DNA from: Candidatus Hydrogenedens sp.
GTDB taxonomy: Bacteria > Hydrogenedentota > Hydrogenedentia > Hydrogenedentales > Hydrogenedentaceae
Length of the DNA: 64,000 bases
Assembly (NCBI GenBank): GCA_035361075.1
Contig: DAOSBX010000009.1
Span: forward strand, 1-64,000
Reading direction: 5' to 3'
Below are positions 43,791 to 52,942 of the stretch, piece by piece. Numbering within the stretch: the stretch's first letter is position 1; every line of letters starts with the position of its first letter. The notes under the pieces were generated by a model. That model was not told the origin of the DNA and searched no databases. It was given only the letters and a program-made list of their open reading frames with translations. The position numbers were made by a program, and so were the translations under genes.

Positions 43791-44684
43791 ATGAAACTCC
43801 TTATTACAGGTGGAAGTGGTTTTGTTGCTGGTAGCATTTTACGTCAGATTCCGAATGATATAGAGACATATGCACTTTCCAGACAGGATAAACCAGAAGC
43901 ATTGCCTGAATATATTCGATGGATGAAAGTTACAACCAATGATAAAGATGCATGGGCAAATATTGTCTTAGAAATTCAACCGAATGTAATTATCCATACT
44001 TCTGCTATGGCTGATATTGATGAATGTGAAAAACAACCTAACCTTGCATGGGAAGTCAATGTGGGTTTAACACGTGCCTTGTTAAAATCTGCAGAACAGT
44101 TGTCCAGTCGCTTTATTTATTGCTCTACGGACACAGTGTTTGATGGGAAAAAAGGAATGTATACAGAAAATGATACCCCGTCTCCTTTGAACCACTATGC
44201 AAAAACAAAGGTTCAGGCGGAATACGATGTATCACAGGCAAAGATATCGTGTGTTATTGCCAGATTATCTCTTGTGATGGGTTTCCCGATTTTAGGTGTA
44301 GGTAATTCATTCCTTGCACGAATGCAGAAGAAAATAGCGGAGGGGAAACCAATTCCTATGCCAAAAGACGAATTTAGAACCCCTATTGATGTTATTACTG
44401 TCGGCAAAGCGTTGATTGAATTGGCTCAAAATACATTTGAAGGGGTAATACATTTAGCGGGAAATGAAAGAAGTTCTCGTTATGATATGGCAAAAATTAT
44501 TGCACGGGAAATGAATTGGGATGAAACATTAATTCATCCACATATTATTACAGATTCATTAAGGGCTCCGCGTCCTAAAGATGCTTCATTATCCAACGCT
44601 CTTGCAAAATCTGTGTTAAAGACTCCTTTTTGTGGTATTGCGGATGGAATGAGACTTGTTAAAACTTTTATAACGAAAGGATAA
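43791..44684 (+). CDS. RmlD-like NAD(P)-dependent sugar epimerase/reductase
   Basis: 297 residues of the extended short-chain dehydrogenase family nearest to dTDP-4-dehydrorhamnose reductase. GGSGFVAGS (7-15) binds the nucleotide; CSTDTVFDG gives the Ser/Thr; Tyr136 and Lys140 in YAKTK complete the catalytic triad. ADIDECEKQP and the C-terminal RPKDASL are typical of RmlD-like enzymes. It would reduce or epimerise a nucleotide sugar or a similar compound in the cytoplasm. It overlaps nothing but lies only four bases before the DegT-type aminotransferase, so the two form a pair. The other rhamnose genes (rmlA, rmlB, rmlC) are not nearby. Confidence 0.88.
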   Translation: MKLLITGGSGFVAGSILRQIPNDIETYALSRQDKPEALPEYIRWMKVTTNDKDAWANIVLEIQPNVIIHTSAMADIDECEKQPNLAWEVNVGLTRALLKSAEQLSSRFIYCSTDTVFDGKKGMYTENDTPSPLNHYAKTKVQAEYDVSQAKISCVIARLSLVMGFPILGVGNSFLARMQKKIAEGKPIPMPKDEFRTPIDVITVGKALIELAQNTFEGVIHLAGNERSSRYDMAKIIAREMNWDETLIHPHIITDSLRAPRPKDASLSNALAKSVLKTPFCGIADGMRLVKTFITKG

Positions 44685-44688
44685 AATA

Positions 44689-45897
44689 ATGGCACCTCAC
44701 GATTTGGAAATTAGGTTTGGTACAGTGTATGGGGCTGAAGAAGAAGAAATGGTATTGCGAATTCTTCGCGAAAAAGCACCCACGTGTAGTGAGTATTGTT
44801 TGGAATTTGAAAAAGAATTCGCAAAGTATATTGGTTGCCAATATGCTCGCACAGTCTCCAATGGAACCGCATCTCTATTTTTATCTATGCTTGCACTTGG
44901 AGTGCGTTCGGGGGTTCGTGTGCTTACGACACCGATTACATGGATTGCAACTCCTGCTTCTGCAGTTACATTGGGGGCAGAAGTGGACTTTGTGGATGTA
45001 GATATTGAAACGTACAACATGGATATCTCGAAGGTTGAAGAGAAACTGACGGAGAATACAAAGGTAGTAGCACCAGTTCATTTATATGGTTTGCCTGTAG
45101 ATATGGATCCATTACTTAAATTAGCAGAGAAGTATAACTTTTCGATAGTAGAGGATGCATGCCATGCAATCGGAGCAGAATATAAAGGAAAGAAAACAGG
45201 GAATATTGGGGCTTTGGGTTGTTTCAGTTTCCATGAACAAAAGAATATTTCTACTTTAGGTGAAGGGGGAATGGTTACCACATCAGACCCTGAATTGTTT
45301 GAACGTGTCTCTCTGTATCGCTCTCATGCGACGCGGGTTTATGCTCCAACTACAAAATATTGTTTGCTGGATGAAAATAAATTTCCAAAGGGCAAAAAAT
45401 TCTGGTGGCAGGACTTTGACGACTGTGCCTACAATTTTCGAATGACTGATATTCAGGCAGGAGTAGGAATTATACAACTGAAGAAGTTGGATGCTCTGAA
45501 CAGAAAACGACAGGAAAATGCAGAATACTTAACGCAAGCATTGAAAACGATTCCTGGGATTATTACGCCCAAAGTCCCTTCAGACCGTACTCATGTTTTC
45601 CATTTATATCCCATTCGAATTATCCCCGAAGAATTTGGGATGTCCAAAGAAGATTTATTATGGATTATGAAAGAAAAGTATAACATCAAATTGGGTATTC
45701 ACTACATTCCGTTACATTGGAGCACCGCTTTCCAGAAACGAGGTTTTAAGCGAGGTCAATTTCCCGTTGCTGAAGAATTAGCACGAACATTAGTAACACT
45801 ACCTGTTCACCCACGATTGACCCATGAAGCCCTCGATTATCTCGTAGATACCCTTGCCAAAGTTAGCAAATCCGCCCGCGAAAATAAGCGTATTTAA
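44689..45897 (+). CDS. DegT/DnrJ/EryC1/StrS family aminotransferase
   Basis: 402 residues, a PLP enzyme of fold type I acting on sugars. Lys185 in SFHEQKNIS binds PLP and Asp156 in VEDACHAIGAEY contacts its pyridine nitrogen; NGTASL and GEGGMV are further family marks. It makes amino sugars on nucleotide carriers, or in some members carries out dehydration. It follows the RmlD-like gene by four bases, so the two probably act on the same sugar. No ribosome site separates them clearly beyond AAAGGA at the end of the previous gene, which suggests coupling. Confidence 0.92.
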   Translation: MAPHDLEIRFGTVYGAEEEEMVLRILREKAPTCSEYCLEFEKEFAKYIGCQYARTVSNGTASLFLSMLALGVRSGVRVLTTPITWIATPASAVTLGAEVDFVDVDIETYNMDISKVEEKLTENTKVVAPVHLYGLPVDMDPLLKLAEKYNFSIVEDACHAIGAEYKGKKTGNIGALGCFSFHEQKNISTLGEGGMVTTSDPELFERVSLYRSHATRVYAPTTKYCLLDENKFPKGKKFWWQDFDDCAYNFRMTDIQAGVGIIQLKKLDALNRKRQENAEYLTQALKTIPGIITPKVPSDRTHVFHLYPIRIIPEEFGMSKEDLLWIMKEKYNIKLGIHYIPLHWSTAFQKRGFKRGQFPVAEELARTLVTLPVHPRLTHEALDYLVDTLAKVSKSARENKRI

Positions 45898-45928
45898 CTG
45901 GTAAAACCTATATTCATATTAATATTTT

Positions 45929-46140
45929 CTATTCCAATATTTGCTCTTTAATTTCACGTCTTATAGCAGAATTACGCACAAGGTCAATTTTTCTGTGAAG
46001 TAGTTTTTTCAGATGGTCTTTTAAGTCAATCAACAAACAATATCGAGAGTTTTTAAAATTTAACTATAACATCCACATCACTTTTTTTCTCCTCTCGCAA
46101 CGGAGCCGAATATTGTTATTTCTTTTAATTTATATTTTTT
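45929..46140 (-). pseudogene. decayed MNT-domain nucleotidyltransferase (HEPN/MNT antitoxin relic)
   Basis: Reading the minus strand in three frames restores most of a minimal nucleotidyltransferase. KKYKLKEITIFGSVARGEK carries the GS-x-ARG signature. A frameshift in a run of seven A (46082-46088) is followed by SDVDVIVKF with the metal-binding Asp pair; a second frameshift near 46050-46060 leads to LIDLKDHLKKLLHRKIDLV and a C terminus ending KEQILE at the TAG 45929-45931. A TAA at 46141-46143 interrupts the frame just upstream, and the N-terminal 15-20 residues are gone. Such proteins are MNT antitoxins that modify a HEPN RNase toxin; no HEPN gene is seen nearby, so the module is dead. Confidence 0.82.
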
Positions 46141-46188
46141 TTATTTTTCAAGTGTAAAATGTATTTGACAAATACGTTTCTGGTGATT

Positions 46189-46677
46189 TTATTGATTATT
46201 ATAGGATTCGACTTCGTCGGGGTAGACATATTCAAGTTGAATACCTGCCTGTCGGAACATCTCTTCTGATTCAGTTCCTGCATGGTATCGCTTTTCACAG
46301 ACAACACGGGTTATACCACAGTTGATTATTAGCATAGCACAGGTGCGACAAGGTGTCATCTTACAGTATAAAGTTCCGCCTTGAATACTAATTCCTAATT
46401 TCGCCGCCTGACAGATGGCATTTTGTTCTGCATGTACTGTGCGAACACAATGCTGGGTTACCGTTCCATCTTCATGAATAACTTTCTTCATCTGATGTCC
46501 CACATCGTCACAATGAGGGAATCCCACAGGGGAGCCGACATATCCTGTTACAAGTATTTGTTTATCTTTGGCTATGACACATCCGCTTCGTCCACGGTCA
46601 CATGTAGCACGTTTGGCAATCGTGCGTGCAACTTCCATGAAATATTCATCCCATGTAGGTCTTTGGTATGCATTCAT
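46189..46677 (-). CDS. dCMP deaminase (ComEB-like)
   Basis: 162 residues of the zinc-dependent deoxycytidylate deaminase family. The zinc and catalytic site is His82 and Glu84 in TVHAEQNA with Cys110 and Cys113 in TPCRTCA. An N-terminal segment with CDRGRSGCVI and PHCDDVGH may form the second zinc site known from phage T4 and related enzymes. The enzyme makes dUMP for thymidylate synthesis. It stands alone on the minus strand. A 15-bp inverted repeat (46161-46175) lies just after the stop, possibly a weak terminator. The length fits. Confidence 0.92.
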   Translation of the reverse strand: MNAYQRPTWDEYFMEVARTIAKRATCDRGRSGCVIAKDKQILVTGYVGSPVGFPHCDDVGHQMKKVIHEDGTVTQHCVRTVHAEQNAICQAAKLGISIQGGTLYCKMTPCRTCAMLIINCGITRVVCEKRYHAGTESEEMFRQAGIQLEYVYPDEVESYNNQ

Positions 46678-46800
46678 TGTTTTCTATTCCTTTCTGTCAC
46701 CTTTTTTTATGCAGGAGTAAATATGCCACATTTTGTTGTTTTAGGACAAGTGGAAGGTTTATGAATGTGTTTTTTTAAGTGGCTGTGGCGTATCGGTAAT

Positions 46801-49773
46801 TTATGCATTTATTTCAATTTCATCCCATTGAATTTGCTCTAATATTGTCTTTAATTCCCCAAATTCTTTTTGAATCATCTCGATTTCTACTTTAAGATTA
46901 TCATAAATTCCGCCACGCAATTCCTGCTCGATATTTTGAGATAAATACGTTAATCTCCGAGCACCAATAGTTGCTGATGCCCCTGATAATGAGTGAAATA
47001 GACGTACTAACTCATCATATTTTTCTTCTTCATGTGCTTTTTGTATCTCTTCTAATCTTGCAGGCAAATGTTGCAAAAATATAGCAGAAACTTTTCGAAT
47101 TGTGTGTATTTTTCCGCCTGTAATTTCAAGTGCCTTTTTAAGGTCGAATGTTGGAAATGTATATATGTCTGTTTCTTTAATCATATCTGTGAATGTATGT
47201 TGTGTATCTTGTTTTTCTTTGTCTTGAATGCCCTCTTCTTTTGCTTTGCTTAACCATTTTTTTAAGACCTCTACTACTTTAGCTAATTCAATCGGTTTAG
47301 GGAGATAGTCATCCATACCAGCGTTTAAGCATCGTTCACGGTCTCCCTGTAACGCATGAGCGGTAAGTGCAATGATTGGAACATGGAAATTTCCTGACTC
47401 CATACGACGAATTTCCTGAGCGGCGGTATAACCATCAATATTTGGCATTTCACAGTCCATAAAGATTAAATCGAAACGTTTCTGTTTTGTGCATTCTACT
47501 GCCTCATGCCCATCTACTGCGATTGTAACCTCGCATCCCAAATCTTTGAGTATCTCCACCGCAACCTGTTGATTAACAAAATTATCTTCTGCCAGCAGAA
47601 TCTGAGCATTAAAATACAGTTTTTCTTTCTTTTGCTCTCGCTGTTCAAGTATAGTATGTCGTGTGATTAACGTGGGAGGTTCTCCTTTAATATATGCTGA
47701 CCATACCGTAGCAAGAGCATCCATCAACTCACTCTGCCGTATTGGGCGTGTCAGATAGGCTGAAAACCCAAGCTCAAATAAACGATTTGCATCTCCTTTT
47801 ATCCCAAACGGTGTTAGCAAAACAAGAATAGTATCTTTAATCACATTGTCCTGTTTGATAATTCGGCCTAATGATTCGCCTTGGATACCAGGCATCTGGT
47901 CATCGATCAAACATATCTGATAAGGATCACCCTTTTGAGCTTCTTCTCTAAGACAATTTAATGCTTCTCCACTGGAACCGACGGCAGTGGCTTGCATATC
48001 CCACGATTGTAATTGTTCTAAGAGAATCAACCGATTTATATGACTTTGGTCGACAATCAATACCTTAACGCCTCGTAGATGTTCTCTATGTGATGGAGTA
48101 GGTTTTACAGGTGTTGATATATCCATAGGAAAAATCAATGATATGTTAAATGTGGTACCTTGCCTTTCTTGGCTTTGAACAGAAATTGTTCCACCCATCG
48201 CGTCAATAAGTAATTTGCAAATAGCAAGACCTAATCCTGTTCCACCATATTGCCTTGCAATAAGTGCATCTGCTTGCTGGTATCTCTCAAAAATTTCCTC
48301 TAACTTCTCATGCGGAGCACCAATCCCCGTATCCTCTACTGTAATCGATAGTGCAGCCTTATTTTCTGTTAGTCCATCACATTTTACCATTAGCAGAACA
48401 TAACCGTGATGTGTAAACTTTATGGCATTGCTAATGAGATTTGTTAAAATTTGTCGTATTCGTCCTGCATCACCTATCAGATTCTTAGGGCAGTTTGGTG
48501 CATAACGTAGGTACAAAGAAATACCCTTATTCTGTGCCAAAGGTGTCATCAATTCAATAACATCTTCGCAAAGCACATGAAAATCAAATGGAACAGGTTC
48601 TATTTCAATATGTCCCGCTTCAATTTTTGAATAATCAAGGATATCTCCAATTAGACGTAATAATGATTTGCCAGAACGATGTATAACCTCAACCTGACGC
48701 TTTTGAGTTTCAGACAAATCCGAATCCAGTAAAAGTTCGGACATCCCCAATATCCCTGTCATAGGAGTCCGTATTTCATGACTCACATTTGCAAGGAAAT
48801 CACTCTTGATTTGGGCTCGTAACTCAGCCTGTTCCTTTGCCGTTTGCAATGCCTTCTCAGCGCGCATTTTTTCCTCAATCTCTTTCTGTAAAAGTTCAGA
48901 CGTTCTACGATGTGCCTCAATTTCGTCCTGCAACTCCGTTGTCCGAATCTTTATTTTCTCTTCTAATTCTTTGTTAGCTTGACGAAGTAATTGTTCTTTA
49001 ATCTCTATCTGGTGAAGCATCTCATTAAATTCGTCTGTGAGAATTCCAATCTCGTTGTCAGCAAATTTTGAGGCACGTACCGAATAGTCCTTTTCCTGAG
49101 AGATATGTTGAGCCAACTTCGATAAATGCGTGATTGGCTTTGAAATAATAGTGTGAAGCTTTACAGACACAAGGAAAGCAACAAAGATTCCTAAAAGTAG
49201 AACACCGATTGTTGCACTACTAAAGGCAATAAGCCTGTGATAAAATACGGATTTGGTAATGGCTAATAAGAGAATGGGAACTCGTTCCGTAGTAAATTCT
49301 GTTTGCTTTATTAAATATGTTCCTTTCGACGGAGTAATTGGATAATATAGGCACAAATAGTTAGAATCATTTGTATAGAAACCCACTTGATTTGGACTAA
49401 TAGGTAAATCCTGTTGTTTGCCTTCCTTAAAATAACGTGCAATTATTCTCCCATCCTTATTGTAAATGCAAGCCATCGTTATCCATTCGTTACGCTTCAA
49501 AATATTTAGTTCTTGTTGAAATAATTCTGCCTGTATCTCCCCTTTTTCAAATAAAGGATATATATGTTCACTCAAATGTTGAGCTGAAATTCTTAATTCC
49601 TCTTCCAGCATTTGCCGTAATAAGGCAGTGTCAAATATGTAAAATGTAAAGCAGGCTATAAATAACGCTATTATCGTAGGAACTAAAGAAAGGATAAAAA
49701 GCTGCTGAACTATTGGCAAATTTTTGTAAAAAGTGGCAAAACGATTACGAATATTTCGCAGTGAGAACTGCAT
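46801..49773 (-). CDS. BarA-like hybrid sensor histidine kinase with two receivers and HPt
   Basis: 990 residues: two membrane helices (about 25-48 and 172-200) flanking a periplasmic sensor; HAMP; a coiled coil; HisKA with His about 331 in SHEIRTPMTG; HATPase (VEDTGIGAPHEK, GTGLGLAICK); two receivers; and HPt with His about 926 in LFHSLSGASA. Receiver 2 is complete (AEDNFVNQ, FMDCEMPNIDG, DDYLPKPIEL). Receiver 1 keeps an Asp (LIDDQMPG) but has VDQ for the acid pair and Arg for the conserved Lys (YLTRPI). The order matches a phosphorelay His-Asp-His, needing a separate response regulator, which is not in the window. It stands alone with a long AT-rich upstream region. Confidence 0.93.
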   Translation of the reverse strand: MQFSLRNIRNRFATFYKNLPIVQQLFILSLVPTIIALFIACFTFYIFDTALLRQMLEEELRISAQHLSEHIYPLFEKGEIQAELFQQELNILKRNEWITMACIYNKDGRIIARYFKEGKQQDLPISPNQVGFYTNDSNYLCLYYPITPSKGTYLIKQTEFTTERVPILLLAITKSVFYHRLIAFSSATIGVLLLGIFVAFLVSVKLHTIISKPITHLSKLAQHISQEKDYSVRASKFADNEIGILTDEFNEMLHQIEIKEQLLRQANKELEEKIKIRTTELQDEIEAHRRTSELLQKEIEEKMRAEKALQTAKEQAELRAQIKSDFLANVSHEIRTPMTGILGMSELLLDSDLSETQKRQVEVIHRSGKSLLRLIGDILDYSKIEAGHIEIEPVPFDFHVLCEDVIELMTPLAQNKGISLYLRYAPNCPKNLIGDAGRIRQILTNLISNAIKFTHHGYVLLMVKCDGLTENKAALSITVEDTGIGAPHEKLEEIFERYQQADALIARQYGGTGLGLAICKLLIDAMGGTISVQSQERQGTTFNISLIFPMDISTPVKPTPSHREHLRGVKVLIVDQSHINRLILLEQLQSWDMQATAVGSSGEALNCLREEAQKGDPYQICLIDDQMPGIQGESLGRIIKQDNVIKDTILVLLTPFGIKGDANRLFELGFSAYLTRPIRQSELMDALATVWSAYIKGEPPTLITRHTILEQREQKKEKLYFNAQILLAEDNFVNQQVAVEILKDLGCEVTIAVDGHEAVECTKQKRFDLIFMDCEMPNIDGYTAAQEIRRMESGNFHVPIIALTAHALQGDRERCLNAGMDDYLPKPIELAKVVEVLKKWLSKAKEEGIQDKEKQDTQHTFTDMIKETDIYTFPTFDLKKALEITGGKIHTIRKVSAIFLQHLPARLEEIQKAHEEEKYDELVRLFHSLSGASATIGARRLTYLSQNIEQELRGGIYDNLKVEIEMIQKEFGELKTILEQIQWDEIEINA

Positions 49774-50245
49774 ATCTTATATTTACCCGGTGTTTTTAAT
49801 AATTTGTTTCTATAACATCTATATTATTATATGAAATTTTGTAATATAAAATAAAAATTTATATTAATTCTATAATTACTAACAAAATTTTGAAAATAAA
49901 CGGAAATTACGGCAATTACCAAATTAACATAAAAAATATCAGTTTATTTGTTTAATATATGTTTTATTTACAAAAAAGTTTTATTGAATATCTTATTTTA
50001 ATATTTGTTAACTAAATTACATTCGTTGACCTTAAAGTCATAGTAATTTTACATAAAATTAAAATAAGCAAATTTGATGTATGGAATTTAAAATTTAAAA
50101 TGAATATTTTCGGTCTTACGTGTATATGAATTTATGAACTTCTGGGTAATTAAAAGAGGAAATGAGGGGTATGAATATATTACAATTTATTGCTACATTT
50201 ATTTCTAATATAAAAACAATGAAAACATATAGGAAAGGGACAATT
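49774..50245. other. AT-rich divergent intergenic region
   Basis: This roughly 470-base spacer between the kinase (minus) and the glycosidase-like gene (plus) is very AT-rich with no convincing coding frame. TTGACC at 50028-50033 is a possible -35 for the plus-strand gene but no good -10 follows at the right distance. The first 84 bases of the plus-strand frame that extends to 50162 fall here and are probably untranslated. Confidence 0.5.
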
Positions 50246-52105
50246 ATGATGAGTAGAATTATTTTGTGTTTGTTATCGCTTGTTGTCATTTTCACTTTTA
50301 AGGCTACTGCTCAGACTGCACAACTCGGTGCAAAATTAGAAGGAAAATCATCCATGCGTCTTGCAATTGAAAAGATAATCTATCGTCCAGCAGAATGGGA
50401 AAAGGAAAAGGTAAAGGAATTTGAAAGTGATATAGAGAACAAAGGGGGGTTGGTTCATGTATATTATCGTAATGTTTCCCAAGAACCTGTAAGGGTTCGT
50501 TATTGGCGTTGGAACCGTAAAGACCGTTCCCATTGGATTTTGAATCATTTTGTTGCATGGGACCGCTATATTAATCAAACAGTCCAGCCTGGAGAATTAG
50601 GTGTGTTAGAAATAAATGCGGTATCTGAAGATTTTGCATTGGGAACGAAATTCTCACTGCAATTAGTGGATGATAATTCTCGGTTATGTGCTACTACAGA
50701 TGGAACGTTGACAGTTGAACCTCTTCGCCTTACATATATCCGTGTGCTACCGAAAATGAAGGAAATAACTATCTTCCTTCGTAATTTTTCAAAAGACACA
50801 TATCAGATAGATAATACTCTGTTTTTTCCGCAAAATGAAATTACTGTGGATTGGAATGTTAAAGAGTTAGCCCCTGAAGGGATGGCAATTGGAGAGGTTC
50901 AACTTTCTCAATCTATGAATTCTGGGACATGGTTTATTGCAGGGGTAGAAGTTTCAAAAGATAGTGGGAAAACGAAAGAACTATATTTTGCTCATCGCCG
51001 TGCTTTTGAAGATTTTTTCCCTATCGGTGTTTGGTCGAATGGACCAGAAACATACGAGACTTTATATAATTTACATATTGATACGATGGTAGAAGGTGGG
51101 AAAAAAGACAATCCTTTCTTTACAGAGGTAGTACCTAAATATGGTTTCCGTGCTATGGTTCATACAGGTGTTCCTTTGAATGTGGATACCGTCCGAGAAT
51201 TCACGGGGCACCCACAAGTTGTGTGTTGGATGTTACAGGATGAACCAGATTGGTCTATTCCTGCAAATATCATGTTCCTAACCAATCAACACTTATGCCA
51301 ATATGACAATACCAAGCCCACCTTTATTACACTTTGCAGAAATATCAAGTTTTTTGAATATGCTTCGATATGCGATATTCCGTGTCAAGACCATTATTCC
51401 GTCACAGCCCCATCCAGTAGTAAATGGCCTAAACTTTATGGGACGAGGTTAGAGGAAACTGCATATTACACGCACGACCTTAAAATAGCCTCAGAACCAA
51501 AACCTATCTGGGTGTGGAGTCAGGCAATTGCAAATTGGGGTGAACGGCCAAAACGACCTGTGCCGACACCAGAGGAATTAGGTGCTCAATTGATATTAAA
51601 TTTGGGCAGAGGAGCCAAAGGGATTCTCTGGTTTAATCATGATAAAAAGGTAGCCGAAAAATACCCTGAATTGGAAAGGGCAATGCAAGGGTGGGGAAGA
51701 GTGATGAGCCTATTACGGGATTATTTCCTGTGTTCTGAACCAATACCATTCAAAGGCTCCGCCCCAGAAAATGTAGATGTTGCACCTTTACAGGGACGCG
51801 ATTTCTTGATATTATGCATTACAAATTTAGATTATGAAATACATCCCGAAGCCTATCCTTTTAAGGAAAAGAAAGACCTAAAAATAAATATAAATATCCC
51901 TATAAAGGGGCAGTCATTATTCGAAATACGACCTCAGGGAATTATGGATTTAAAAGCAAATTGGGGTAAAGAAATTTCGTTTGTTTTGCCAGAATTGAAA
52001 TCCGAAACAATCATTTTTATTCATACTCAACCCGATATTGGAAATCAGTTAAAATCGAAATGGAATGAAATTGTATCTAAAGAAATAAAGTCGTTAGATA
52101 AATAA
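50246..52105 (+). CDS. secreted glycosidase-like TIM-barrel protein
   Basis: About 619 residues from ATG 50246, where AAAGGGA lies five bases upstream and a clean signal peptide follows (MSRIILCLLSLVVIF, cleavage near TAQ). The frame also opens at 50162, but that would put 28 odd residues before the signal. Residues about 30-270 look like beta-sandwich; then FFPIGVWSNGPETYETLYN begins a TIM-barrel region with CWMLQDEPDW, whose Glu fits the acid/base of clan A glycosidases, and IWVWSQAIANWG. No exact family is recognised. It is likely to act on glycans outside the cytoplasm. The CYTH gene follows. Confidence 0.7.
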   Translation: MMSRIILCLLSLVVIFTFKATAQTAQLGAKLEGKSSMRLAIEKIIYRPAEWEKEKVKEFESDIENKGGLVHVYYRNVSQEPVRVRYWRWNRKDRSHWILNHFVAWDRYINQTVQPGELGVLEINAVSEDFALGTKFSLQLVDDNSRLCATTDGTLTVEPLRLTYIRVLPKMKEITIFLRNFSKDTYQIDNTLFFPQNEITVDWNVKELAPEGMAIGEVQLSQSMNSGTWFIAGVEVSKDSGKTKELYFAHRRAFEDFFPIGVWSNGPETYETLYNLHIDTMVEGGKKDNPFFTEVVPKYGFRAMVHTGVPLNVDTVREFTGHPQVVCWMLQDEPDWSIPANIMFLTNQHLCQYDNTKPTFITLCRNIKFFEYASICDIPCQDHYSVTAPSSSKWPKLYGTRLEETAYYTHDLKIASEPKPIWVWSQAIANWGERPKRPVPTPEELGAQLILNLGRGAKGILWFNHDKKVAEKYPELERAMQGWGRVMSLLRDYFLCSEPIPFKGSAPENVDVAPLQGRDFLILCITNLDYEIHPEAYPFKEKKDLKININIPIKGQSLFEIRPQGIMDLKANWGKEISFVLPELKSETIIFIHTQPDIGNQLKSKWNEIVSKEIKSLDK

Positions 52106-52129
52106 AAAACGTTGTTCTTAAAATTTAAG

Positions 52130-52609
52130 ATGCCAAAAGAAATAGAACATAAATTCTTAGTTATATCCGATGAGTGGCGTTCTTCGGTCATTAAATCTAT
52201 TACAATAAAGCAAGCATATATTTATACAGACCCACCTCTTGCGGTTCGCATTCGTATTGAACCAGAGAAATGCACATTGAACCTAAAAAAAGCGATTGTA
52301 GCCACAACAAGAGATGAATTCGAGTATGTGATTCCGTATAAAGATGCTGAAGAAATGATAAAAAACTTTATTACAGGATATATTATCGAGAAAACAAGAC
52401 ACATTGTGGTCTATGAAGGACAACGTTGGGAAATAGATGAATTTTGGGGGGCAAATAGTGGGTTGATTATTGCAGAGATAGAATTGAAAGATGAAGGAGA
52501 CGAAATAGCCATTCCCCCATGGTTAGGTAAAGAGGTAAGCCATGATGCACGATACCTTAATTCTTACCTATGTAAATATCCATATACATTATGGCAAGAG
52601 AATAAATAA
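52130..52609 (+). CDS. CYTH domain protein (triphosphatase-like)
   Basis: About 159 residues from ATG 52130, with the diagnostic EIEHKFLV (E-x-E-x-K) four residues after the start; a TTG six codons earlier is a less likely start. RIRIEP, NLKKAI, EYVIPY, EKTRH and WEIDEFWG supply the alternating charged strands of the triphosphate tunnel. Family members hydrolyse inorganic tripolyphosphate or thiamine triphosphate, or make cAMP; single-domain bacterial ones like this are mostly tripolyphosphatases. It lies 24 bases after the secreted protein gene. The ribosome site is weak. Confidence 0.88.
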   Translation: MPKEIEHKFLVISDEWRSSVIKSITIKQAYIYTDPPLAVRIRIEPEKCTLNLKKAIVATTRDEFEYVIPYKDAEEMIKNFITGYIIEKTRHIVVYEGQRWEIDEFWGANSGLIIAEIELKDEGDEIAIPPWLGKEVSHDARYLNSYLCKYPYTLWQENK

Positions 52610-52942
52610 TATTTTAAAGCCTCTAAATAAAATAAATCACTTAAAAATACATAATTTAAACAGTTGTCTCATATGAATATACAAAGTTCAATACTTGTTT
52701 TCCGTACATAGTTTATAGATGAATTTTTATTCTAATGTTGTCAGAATTTATGTTTATATTCATACATGTCATGTAAGACTAAAAACGATTGCATCAACAT
52801 CCATATCAGCACATCTGTTTCATTCTATTAAGAACTATGCGGGTACCATCTTTTCATGGTAAGAATTTTCTATGGCACTGATTCACAAGGATTTATCAAT
52901 GAATGTGAGTAATAAGAGCGATTTGTGAATCGCCTTTGCTGT
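52610..52942. other. convergent intergenic region without visible gene
   Basis: 333 bases between the CYTH gene and the end of lpd. Frames are short and broken on both strands. Apart from the hairpin at 52918-52933 and a loose 9-bp inverted repeat (52880-52888 with 52923-52931) nothing stands out. Confidence 0.5.
52918..52933 (-). terminator. probable weak terminator of the aceE-aceF-lpd operon
   Basis: A perfect 6-bp stem GCGATT/AATCGC with loop TGTG lies ten bases after the lpd stop on the minus strand, followed on that strand by TCTTATT. The T-run is short, so termination may be partial. Confidence 0.45.

Noticed and set aside
46161..46175. 15-bp inverted repeat GTATTTG-A-CAAATAC
   Set aside because: The single-base centre allows only a shortened stem and no T-run follows on the deaminase strand, so it is not listed as a terminator.
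46125..46307. Minus-strand frame of 60 codons at the end of the dCMP deaminase gene
   Set aside because: It overlaps the deaminase in another frame and ends in A/T-rich low-complexity residues; it is a shadow.
52880..52931. 9-bp inverted repeat GATTCACAA / TTGTGAATC
   Set aside because: The 34-base gap and short arms make it weak; the right arm overlaps a better local hairpin at 52918-52933.
52610..52942. Second possible MNT-like remnant (ADMDVD reading on the minus strand)
   Set aside because: Only a few residues fit and no GS-x-ARG motif is found upstream.
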